Shown here piece after piece: positions 1-5,587 of a stretch of DNA of 5,587 nt. Origin of the DNA: Spirochaetales bacterium (GTDB lineage Bacteria; Spirochaetota; Spirochaetia; Sphaerochaetales; Sphaerochaetaceae). The stretch spans positions 1 through 5,587 of the forward strand of contig JAGCUM010000092.1 in NCBI GenBank assembly GCA_017962865.1, read 5' to 3'. A program made the position numbers and the translations under genes. Positions within the stretch are counted from its first letter, which is position 1, and every line of letters begins with the position of its first letter. The notes beneath the pieces are model-generated. The model did no database searches. It had not been told where the DNA came from and saw only the letters and a list, made by a program, of their open reading frames with translations.

Positions 1-276
1 CACTATGTAGTCATCGGCACTGTTTTCGGAGGAAGGGACCACAACCATTGAAATCGAGCTACGTATTTTGCGGACCTCTACGGTATCGGTCTTGCCCCCC
101 TCCCTGGCCTTCTGTCTCAGGGAGAACGTATCGTCGGCTATATAGGCTTTCACGTCTGCCAGTTCCCTGTCCGCGACGAAGAAACATCTGGCTCCGATTC
201 TTGAAGCGGCCTTGAGTATCATCTGTCTGAGGTTTTTCGGGACCGAATCGGCATCAACCCATATTTCGAATACCAT
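1..276 (-). CDS. YaiI/YqxD family (DUF188, UPF0178) PIN-like protein, C-terminus beyond the window
   Basis: Only the N-terminal 92 residues are visible; the frame is open to the left edge. The protein opens with EIWVDADSVP (residues 4-13), matching the family's IWVDADACP opening, and has an ADDYIV block at 87-92 matching the family's ADxxIV. The two aspartates of VDAD (D8, D10) and D88/D89 are the type of acidic residues expected of a PIN-like metal site. The family is widespread, and to my knowledge its biochemical role is unsettled. Two oddities: the usual Cys of DADACP is Val here, and roughly residues 42-70 look like extra sequence compared with the short E. coli/Bacillus members. ATG at 276-274 is the first ATG in frame; a TTG at 294-292 is possible, and an in-frame TGA lies farther upstream. 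No Shine-Dalgarno precedes the ATG. The gene is divergent from pfp. Family assignment is from motif recognition only. Confidence 0.78.
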   Translation of the reverse strand, partial: MVFEIWVDADSVPKNLRQMILKAASRIGARCFFVADRELADVKAYIADDTFSLRQKAREGGKTDTVEVRKIRSSISMVVVPSSENSADDYIV

Positions 277-283
277 GTCATAT

Positions 284-313
284 ATTCTAGGCAAAGAATA
301 TTGAATATTTCAA
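284..313 (-). promoter_or_regulatory. Candidate sigma70 promoter for the DUF188 gene
   Basis: Read on the minus strand, TTGAAA (313-308, 5/6 to the -35 consensus) is followed after 18 nt by TAGAAT (289-284, 5/6 to the -10 consensus). Only 7 nt separate the -10 from the ATG at 276, so transcription would start at or next to the start codon. Together with the missing Shine-Dalgarno, this suggests a leaderless message. It is a consensus match by eye in AT-rich DNA, not a demonstrated promoter. Confidence 0.45.
297..309. repeat. Small AT-rich palindrome between the divergent promoters
   Basis: AATATT-G-AATATT is a perfect 6+6 inverted repeat around one central base. It lies in the spacer of the minus-strand promoter candidate and overlaps the plus-strand -35 candidate, so a dimeric regulator bound here could affect both genes. 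AATATT is itself self-complementary and the DNA is AT-rich, so this could be chance. Confidence 0.2.
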
Positions 314-329
314 GCGTAGAAAGTAAACT
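301..329 (+). promoter_or_regulatory. Candidate sigma70 promoter for the pfp-EAL operon
   Basis: TTGAAT (301-306, 4/6) and TAAACT (324-329, 4/6) are separated by an ideal 17 nt. Transcription would start near 336, giving a leader of about 57 nt before the pfp start. The match is moderate, but this is the best spaced pair I found upstream of pfp. It overlaps the opposing promoter candidate, so the two genes may compete for polymerase. Confidence 0.3.
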
Positions 330-381
330 CACAATGAGGGTTTGCCGCCAAATTCGGCCCCTGAAATGCACACTTTACCAT

Positions 382-387
382 GGGAGG
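382..387 (+). promoter_or_regulatory. Shine-Dalgarno that fixes the pfp start
   Basis: GGGAGG sits 5 nt before the ATG at 393. It decides between this ATG and an in-frame TTG at 342. The TTG has no ribosome binding site, and the 17 residues it would add do not resemble the family N-terminus. Confidence 0.85.
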
Positions 388-392
388 AAGAA

Positions 393-2051
393 ATGAAAGT
401 CTCAGCTCTTCAGCAGGCAAGATATTCCTACAATCCGAAGCTCCCCCTGATCCTCAGGGAGGACATCAGCAAGATCAGACCGGTTCTCGGTCAGAAGACA
501 CAGTCAGTCAGCGACCAGGAGAAGCTTCAGAAGCTTTTCCCGAATACATACGGACTTCCGAAGGTAACCTTCGAGAAAGGCGACAAGAAGGATGCAGGAA
601 AGAAGATGAACGTAGGTGTCATCCTTTCAGGCGGACAGGCTCCCGGCGGCCACAACGTCATCAGCGGCCTCTATGATGCCCTCAAGAAGGCAAATCCCGA
701 AAGCCAGCTCTACGGCTTCATCGGCGGCCCCAGCGGAATCCTCGAAGACAAGTACATCGTCATGACAGACGAGCTCATCAACGAGTACCGCAACACCGGC
801 GGATTCGACATCATCGGATCCGGCAGAACAAAGCTCGAGAGCCAGGAGCAGTTCGCAGTCTGTACCGAAGTCTGCCACAAGCACGACATCAATGCCATCG
901 TCATCATCGGTGGCGATGACTCCAATACAAACGCAGCAGTCCTTGCAGAGTACTTCCGCGCCAAGGGCGAGAGCATCTGCGTGGTAGGATGCCCCAAGAC
1001 CATCGACGGCGACCTGAAGAACGAGAGCATCGAGACCAGCTTCGGCTTCGATACAGCCACAAAGACCTACTCCGAGCTCATCGGAAACATCGAGCGTGAT
1101 GCAAACTCCGCCCGCAAGTACTGGCACTTCATCCGCCTCATGGGAAGAAGCGCAAGCCATATCGCCCTCGAGTGCGCACTGCAGACCCAGCCCAACATCT
1201 GTCTCATCGGTGAGGAAGTCGAGGCAAAGAACCAGAGCATCGAAGACATCACAAACTACATCGCAGGCATTGTTGCAAAGCGTGCCGAGAACGGAAACAA
1301 TTTCGGCGTCATCCTCGTCCCCGAGGGACTTGTCGAGTTTGTTCCGTCACTGAAGATGCTGATCAGCGAAATCAATGACCTTCTCGCTTCCGTCGAAGAG
1401 GAATTCAACGCAATCGATTCCATCAAGGAAAAGATCGCCTTCGTCGAGAAAAAGCTCTCCAAGCAGGCCAAGAGCGTATTCGACAGCCTCCCGGATGAAA
1501 TCAAGGGACAGCTTCTTGCCGACCGCGATTCGCACGGAAACGTCCAGGTCTCCAAGATCGAGACCGAGAAGCTTCTGATCCAGACGGTCGAGAAGAGACT
1601 CAAGGAAATGAAGGCCGAGGGTACCTACAAGGGCAAGTTCAACACTCAGAACCACTTCTTCGGCTATGAGGGACGCTGCGCATTCCCGTCCAACTTCGAT
1701 TCAGACTACTGCTACAGCCTCGGCTACAACGCAGTTCTCCTCCTCGAGGCCAACCTCACCGGTTATCTGTCAAGCGTCACGGAGCTTTCCAAGCCGGCAG
1801 ACCAGTGGCAGGCAGGCGGAATCCCCATCACCATGATGATGAACCTCGAGCAGCGCCACGGTGAGCTCAAGCCCGTTATCCGCAAGGCCCTCGTCGAGCT
1901 GGACGGAGAACCGTTCAAGTACTTCGCTTCCCACAGGGATGAATGGGCAACGGGAACATGCTTCACGTTCCCCGGAGCAATTCAGTATTACGGACCTGCA
2001 GAGGTCTGCGATCAGAGCACTATGACGCTCAAGCTCGAGCACAAGGACTGA
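393..2051 (+). CDS. pfp: Pyrophosphate-dependent phosphofructokinase (PPi-PFK), long form
   Basis: Cytosolic enzyme of glycolysis and gluconeogenesis that reversibly phosphorylates fructose 6-phosphate to fructose 1,6-bisphosphate using pyrophosphate instead of ATP (EC 2.7.1.90). At 552 aa it has the length of the long PFP type known from Borrelia, Treponema and the plant beta subunit. Motifs in order: GGQAPG (80-85), GGDDS (173-177), PKTIDGD (201-207, catalytic D205), MGR (250-252), VPEGL (309-313, sugar-phosphate binding) and GYEGR (424-428). Two residues predict the phosphoryl donor: D176 and K202 stand where ATP-dependent PFKs carry two glycines (E. coli G104 and G124), a change associated with PPi use. 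Residues about 316-410 form the helical, charged insertion typical of the long type. The start is ATG 393, preceded by GGGAGG. The gene is intact, with no missing catalytic residue. The next gene begins 11 nt downstream with no terminator between, so the two are probably co-transcribed. Confidence 0.96.
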   Translation: MKVSALQQARYSYNPKLPLILREDISKIRPVLGQKTQSVSDQEKLQKLFPNTYGLPKVTFEKGDKKDAGKKMNVGVILSGGQAPGGHNVISGLYDALKKANPESQLYGFIGGPSGILEDKYIVMTDELINEYRNTGGFDIIGSGRTKLESQEQFAVCTEVCHKHDINAIVIIGGDDSNTNAAVLAEYFRAKGESICVVGCPKTIDGDLKNESIETSFGFDTATKTYSELIGNIERDANSARKYWHFIRLMGRSASHIALECALQTQPNICLIGEEVEAKNQSIEDITNYIAGIVAKRAENGNNFGVILVPEGLVEFVPSLKMLISEINDLLASVEEEFNAIDSIKEKIAFVEKKLSKQAKSVFDSLPDEIKGQLLADRDSHGNVQVSKIETEKLLIQTVEKRLKEMKAEGTYKGKFNTQNHFFGYEGRCAFPSNFDSDYCYSLGYNAVLLLEANLTGYLSSVTELSKPADQWQAGGIPITMMMNLEQRHGELKPVIRKALVELDGEPFKYFASHRDEWATGTCFTFPGAIQYYGPAEVCDQSTMTLKLEHKD

Positions 2052-2062
2052 TTAGCAGTAAA

Positions 2063-4447
2063 ATGAATAAAAACAAAAACAGTCAGGTAGTAAGTCTGAG
2101 CAGCCTGTTCTCCGGCAAGAAAGAAATCGAACTCGATTACTTCGACAGACAGAACTGTTTTGCCGCAACTGTTATTTCCGCACTGATGCTTCTCGTCGAT
2201 CTTTTCTGGATTGTCGCAAAGCTGTTCGGTGCGGAGGTTTCTTCTTTCAGCCATCCTGTCGGAGCAATCGGCATACTGCTGAGCACGGTATCATCTCTCA
2301 TTCCCCTCATTCTCCTTCTCAGATTCAGGGATATGAAGAGGACTCCGTTGAAAGCAATAATGCTGTTTCTGCAATTCTCCATAATCGTTTCAGTCCTTCT
2401 TCTGGCGATGGGAAGATGCTATACCATCAGCAAGGACGGTCCCGCTTCCACATACAACGGCATCACGCTTTCAACCTACTATCTGGTCATATGTGCATTC
2501 ATGCCGTTCTACCGCAAGCGTGAAGGTCTCATCTGTATGATTTTCCTGTTCATTTCAGGATTCTTCCCTATTTTCATACTGAAAGACTCAACCGGATATC
2601 TGCTGATCGGAAACATAATCATCAGATTCTGTGCGGTTGTGGCCTATGTGGTATTCCGCCAGATCACCTACAGAAGCGCAAGCCTTCAGGCAGATCTTAT
2701 CGAAACGGCATACCGCGACATGCAGACAGGTTTCCTGAACATGCGTGCTCTCTCCGAGTATTTCGATACCATCGGTGACAATGAAGCCGAAAGCTTCGGG
2801 GTTCTCATCTATGACCTCGATGACTTCAAGAGGTTCAACGACGAATACACCCATGAGCGCGGAGATCTGGTTCTCAAGAAAATCAGCGAAACAATCAACG
2901 ATTACCTGAGTGCGGAAAACGCAAAGCTGTTCAGATACAACGGAGATGACTTTGTGGCCATCTTCGAGGATATCTCAGACGAGAAACTCCTCAAGCTTTC
3001 AATCGGAGTCAAGGATGCCGTCGAAAAACTCAGGATCGAGCGTAATGACGGCACCATCCGCGAGTACATGACCATTACCGTCGGCTGTACATCTGCAAGC
3101 CGCAACGAATGCATGGAGCGCGATATCCTCAACGAGGCGGAGACTAAGCTCTTCATCGGAAAGAAAGGTGCAAAGAACTGCGTGATCTTCAAGGGCCGCA
3201 TCTTTGTCGCCGAGGGTGAGATCTCCATGGAACAGCAGCCTACTCATTACACCGAGCGTGTTGCACAGGCAATCGGCGAAGCCATGCGTACCAGGGAGAT
3301 GAAGGCCTACTACCAGCCTCTGTACGAAACAACCTCCCACAAGCTTGTCGGTGCAGAGGCCCTGTCCAGATGGGACAAGGGCAACGGCGAAGTGATTCTG
3401 CCCTCGGAGTTCATCCCCGAGCTCGAGAAGAACAGCTCGATTCTGGCTCTCGACTGGTACATGTTCGAGGAAGCCTGCCGCATGCTCAGCAAGCAGAGGG
3501 AAATGAATGTGCCTCAGGTACGCATCTCCGTCAACTTCTCACGCATGCATGTGCTCTATGAAAGAAACATCGAGCGCAGACTCTGCGAGATTGCGGACTC
3601 CTACGGCATTCCCCACAACCTGTTCGAGATTGAAATCACCGAATCCGCATACATCCATCTGCCCAATATCATCGACCCGCTCATCAAGGCCATCAGGGCA
3701 GCCGGATTCCTGGTTGCAGTCGACGATTTCGGCAGCGGTGCATCTTCATTGGAATTCATCAAGACAGTCGATGTCGATACCCTGAAAATCGACAGAAGCC
3801 TCATAAGTTCAAAGATTCTTGACGAAAAGGAGCGTGTTCTCCTGGAATCAGTGGTATTCCTCGCCCATAGGCTGCAGCTTAATTCTGTTGCAGAAGGTGT
3901 CGAGACAATGGAACAGATGGGCTTCCTGAAGACCCTCGGTGTCAATCAGATCCAGGGCTTCATCTTCTCCAAGCCACTGACGGAAGCTGAGTTCATCGAG
4001 ACCTGCAGACGTGAGGCGGGAAACATCGCCGATGCAGGACTCATAAAGAATTCCGCCCAGTCTTCCAGTGTTCAGATGCTCGTGAATACGGTTTTCAAGG
4101 AGTATCCGCTTGTTCTGATGTCCAACCTTTCGAGGAACAGCTACTATGCCATGGCATACGAGATCATAGATGACTATGAGTATGCCGGCGCAGGCTCGCT
4201 GTCCGATCTCTTCGGTGAACTCGTCAAGGATATGACGGAGGCAGATGCAGAAGAGTTCAAGAAGGTCTTCGATGTTGAAAAACAGATAGAGAACCATAGA
4301 AACGGAATGGAGAGGTTCCGCTATACCGTGAACATCCGCAACAATAAGGGAGAACCCAAGACCTTCCTCACGACAAGCTATTTCATCAAGGAAACAGGCA
4401 ACGACGACCTTCTGGTCGTTACCCTGTGTTCAGAGAAGAAGAACTGA
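2063..4447 (+). CDS. Membrane-bound GGDEF-EAL protein with C-terminal PAS-like module; probable c-di-GMP phosphodiesterase
   Basis: A 794-aa inner-membrane protein, probably hydrolysing c-di-GMP to pGpG. Six hydrophobic segments (about 31-55, 65-88, 97-117, 136-150, 154-173, 178-199) precede a GGDEF domain (about 213-380). That domain keeps D251 and N259 but has NGDDF (293-297) as its signature, no RxxD inhibitory site, and Lys371 for the usual Arg of the GRN motif, so cyclase activity is doubtful. The EAL domain (about 396-645) has E432-A-L, N491, E524/E527, D554/D555, K575, E611/E614 and Q631, the full catalytic set, so it should be active. Residues about 672-790 look PAS-like and are unusual in following the EAL domain. 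ATG 2063 is preferred: upstream in-frame sequence overlaps pfp and is not protein-like. No good Shine-Dalgarno is visible (AAGGA lies 15 nt upstream), so translation may be coupled to pfp. The gene ends 3 nt before the stop of the convergent GH13 gene. Confidence 0.92.
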   Translation: MNKNKNSQVVSLSSLFSGKKEIELDYFDRQNCFAATVISALMLLVDLFWIVAKLFGAEVSSFSHPVGAIGILLSTVSSLIPLILLLRFRDMKRTPLKAIMLFLQFSIIVSVLLLAMGRCYTISKDGPASTYNGITLSTYYLVICAFMPFYRKREGLICMIFLFISGFFPIFILKDSTGYLLIGNIIIRFCAVVAYVVFRQITYRSASLQADLIETAYRDMQTGFLNMRALSEYFDTIGDNEAESFGVLIYDLDDFKRFNDEYTHERGDLVLKKISETINDYLSAENAKLFRYNGDDFVAIFEDISDEKLLKLSIGVKDAVEKLRIERNDGTIREYMTITVGCTSASRNECMERDILNEAETKLFIGKKGAKNCVIFKGRIFVAEGEISMEQQPTHYTERVAQAIGEAMRTREMKAYYQPLYETTSHKLVGAEALSRWDKGNGEVILPSEFIPELEKNSSILALDWYMFEEACRMLSKQREMNVPQVRISVNFSRMHVLYERNIERRLCEIADSYGIPHNLFEIEITESAYIHLPNIIDPLIKAIRAAGFLVAVDDFGSGASSLEFIKTVDVDTLKIDRSLISSKILDEKERVLLESVVFLAHRLQLNSVAEGVETMEQMGFLKTLGVNQIQGFIFSKPLTEAEFIETCRREAGNIADAGLIKNSAQSSSVQMLVNTVFKEYPLVLMSNLSRNSYYAMAYEIIDDYEYAGAGSLSDLFGELVKDMTEADAEEFKKVFDVEKQIENHRNGMERFRYTVNIRNNKGEPKTFLTTSYFIKETGNDDLLVVTLCSEKKN

Positions 4448-4450
4448 CTT

Positions 4451-5587
4451 TTATTTCACAAGGATTCTGCTGACCCTGTCCTTCAGGGTCAGTTTTTTTA
4501 TAGTCTCCCCCGAGAACCAGTCTTTCATTCCAGCAACATCGATGTCCGGGACAGTCCGCTCAGAGTTGCCTCTGTACATTATCAGGATCACCTTCTGCGT
4601 GTTGCTCTGCCTTCTGAATTCCAGTACCTCATCATCACAGAAGCCGAACTCCCACTGCCCTTCGGAGAGAGCCTCAGGGAATTCGTGTCTGAGTCTGCCC
4701 AGGGCCACATAGAATCCGTACATATCCGAATCCCACTTCTCCTTGTCCCAGACCATCGGATAGCGGCAGTTCTCGACACTGCCCATAGGCCCTTCGATGC
4801 CTATCTCATCCCCGTAATAGATGCACGGCATACCCGGAAGGAGGAACTGCATCATCACTGCACCCTTGTAGAGATTCCTGTCAAAGACCTCCCTGTGGCA
4901 GTGGAGCCTCGGAATATCATGGCTGTCTATCAGATTCATCTGCTGGAAGACCATCTGACCTTCCATGGAATTCAGCAGGCCTTCAAGATGGCCCCTCAGC
5001 TGTCTTGCGCTGTAGGCTGTGACTTTCCCCGGTCTGTTGTCCGAAAGCCAGAAGAAACGGTCTCTCTCTCCCATCCAGCGCCTCAGTGGTCTTGAGCATC
5101 CGGCATAGTTCATTGAAGCATCCCACTGGTCACCCTTCAGATAAGCAGAGCTGTCATCCCAGTCCTCTCCCATGAGATAGACATCGGATCTGATTGCCTT
5201 GAGATTCCGTCTGACCTCCTTCCAGATTTCATGGCACATCCTCTCTTCCCTGTGGTTACCGACACTCGTTGCTACATCCAGCCTCCAACCGTCCTGACAG
5301 AATGGCTCTCTGAGGAATTTCTGAAGAACGGAATCCTCTTTCCTGTAGATCAGGTCCCTGAGCCTATCCGAATTGTAATTGAGCTGAGGCAATGTGCTGA
5401 CATCAAACCAGCAGTCGAATCCTCCCCTGCTGTTCCTGTAGTAGAACTCCTCTTCAGGGCCACCCTCTGCAGCACTCATGAACCAAGGATGGTCAGTGCC
5501 AGTGTGGTTTATGGAAACATCGGTAATGACCCTGATTCCGGCATTGTGAAGAGTATCGACCATCTTGGCATAACCTTCATCGCCGCC
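4451..5587 (-). CDS. GH13 alpha-amylase-family glycosidase, cyclomaltodextrinase/neopullulanase-like, N-terminus beyond the window
   Basis: The last 378 residues of a GH13 TIM-barrel enzyme acting on alpha-glucans or maltodextrins. The frame stays open to the right edge, so the ATG at 5563-5561 is internal. Conserved regions in order: I, DVSINH (5521-5504); II, GWRLDVA with the nucleophile Asp at 5278-5276; III, LMGEDW with the acid/base Glu at 5167-5165; IV, DSHDIPR with the transition-state Asp at 4918-4916; then a PGMPCIYYGDEIG block. All three catalytic residues are present. The stretch after region III (YLKGDQWDASMNY) resembles the WLxGDxFDxVMNY pattern of neopullulanase/cyclomaltodextrinase enzymes (GH13_20/21), which favours small dextrins; the subfamily is inferred. 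A short C-terminal beta domain ends the protein. Location (signal peptide) cannot be judged without the N-terminus. The gene converges on the EAL gene, and its final codons contain that operon's terminator. I see no terminator of its own. Confidence 0.9.
   Translation of the reverse strand, partial: GGDEGYAKMVDTLHNAGIRVITDVSINHTGTDHPWFMSAAEGGPEEEFYYRNSRGGFDCWFDVSTLPQLNYNSDRLRDLIYRKEDSVLQKFLREPFCQDGWRLDVATSVGNHREERMCHEIWKEVRRNLKAIRSDVYLMGEDWDDSSAYLKGDQWDASMNYAGCSRPLRRWMGERDRFFWLSDNRPGKVTAYSARQLRGHLEGLLNSMEGQMVFQQMNLIDSHDIPRLHCHREVFDRNLYKGAVMMQFLLPGMPCIYYGDEIGIEGPMGSVENCRYPMVWDKEKWDSDMYGFYVALGRLRHEFPEALSEGQWEFGFCDDEVLEFRRQSNTQKVILIMYRGNSERTVPDIDVAGMKDWFSGETIKKLTLKDRVSRILVK
4470..4499 (+). terminator. 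Intrinsic terminator of the pfp-EAL operon
   Basis: CTGACCCTG (4470-4478) and CAGGGTCAG (4484-4492) form a perfect 9-bp stem with a 5-nt loop (TCCTT), followed at once by seven Ts (4493-4499). It lies 22 nt past the EAL-gene stop codon. It sits entirely within the opposing GH13 gene, where it encodes the KKLTLKDRVS stretch near the C-terminus. On the minus strand no T-run follows the stem, so it should act only in the plus direction. Confidence 0.9.

Noticed and set aside
338..361. Possible bulged hairpin in the pfp leader (GGG-TTT-GCCG with CGGC-CCC)
   Set aside because: It is short, with no T-run, no alternative partner masking the Shine-Dalgarno, and no riboswitch-like features.
342..392. 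TTG-initiated extension of pfp by 17 residues
   Set aside because: No ribosome binding site precedes the TTG, the added residues are not family-like, and the ATG at 393 has a strong, well-spaced GGGAGG.
627..1160. A 177-codon antisense open frame inside pfp
   Set aside because: It lies opposite a gene with all catalytic motifs. Its composition (runs of A, V, D, L, C) is what codon bias gives on the reverse strand, and it shows no recognisable domain.
1353..1620. Helical, charged stretch in pfp considered as a foreign insertion or fusion
   Set aside because: The long PFP type normally carries an insertion here and the total length is standard, so it is a family feature.
1943..2062. 40-residue upstream extension of the GGDEF-EAL protein into pfp
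   Set aside because: The sequence is out-of-frame pfp coding DNA and not membrane-protein-like. A normal start at 2063, just after the pfp stop, explains the gene.
4399..4424. Inverted repeat ACGACC-TTCT-GGTCGT near the 3' end of the EAL gene, considered as a terminator for the GH13 gene
   Set aside because: It has only a 6-bp stem with no T-run on either strand, and it lies in coding sequence.
4685..5095. A 136-codon plus-strand open frame inside the GH13 gene
   Set aside because: It overlaps the conserved GH13 catalytic regions on the other strand, has no Shine-Dalgarno and resembles no family.

Overview
This window carries four protein genes on dense, ordinary chromosomal DNA. A pyrophosphate-dependent phosphofructokinase of the long (about 550-residue) type, next to a multi-domain c-di-GMP protein and a GH13 glycosidase, suggests a sugar-fermenting anaerobic bacterium. 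A host- or gut-associated spirochaete (Treponema or Sphaerochaeta relative) is my best guess. That is inference from gene content and recalled similarity; no rRNA or other phylogenetic marker is present.

Layout: (1) 1-276, minus strand: the N-terminal 92 codons of a YaiI/YqxD (DUF188, PIN-like) protein, running off the left edge. (2) 277-392: a 116-bp divergent intergenic region holding two overlapping, oppositely directed sigma70-like promoter candidates, a small AT-rich palindrome, and a strong Shine-Dalgarno for the next gene. (3) 393-2051, plus: PPi-dependent phosphofructokinase (pfp), 552 aa, complete. (4) 2063-4447, plus: a 794-aa membrane protein with six predicted transmembrane segments, a degenerate GGDEF domain (NGDDF), an EAL domain with all catalytic residues, and a C-terminal PAS-like module. 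It begins only 11 nt after pfp. (5) 4470-4499: an intrinsic terminator for the pfp/EAL pair, lying inside the last codons of the opposing gene. (6) 4451-5587, minus: a GH13 alpha-amylase-family enzyme, cyclomaltodextrinase/neopullulanase-like, whose N-terminus lies beyond the right edge.

How they fit: pfp and the EAL gene appear to form a two-gene operon, transcribed from the 301-329 region and ending at 4470-4499. It pairs a reversible, PPi-using glycolytic step with a membrane-bound c-di-GMP phosphodiesterase. The converging GH13 enzyme would supply glucose or maltose from maltodextrins, so a carbohydrate-use theme is plausible. I see no mobile element, CRISPR array, tRNA or rRNA. I found no convincing new defence or mobile system; the most distinctive points are the pfp-EAL pairing, the EAL protein's architecture, and the terminator embedded in the opposing coding sequence.
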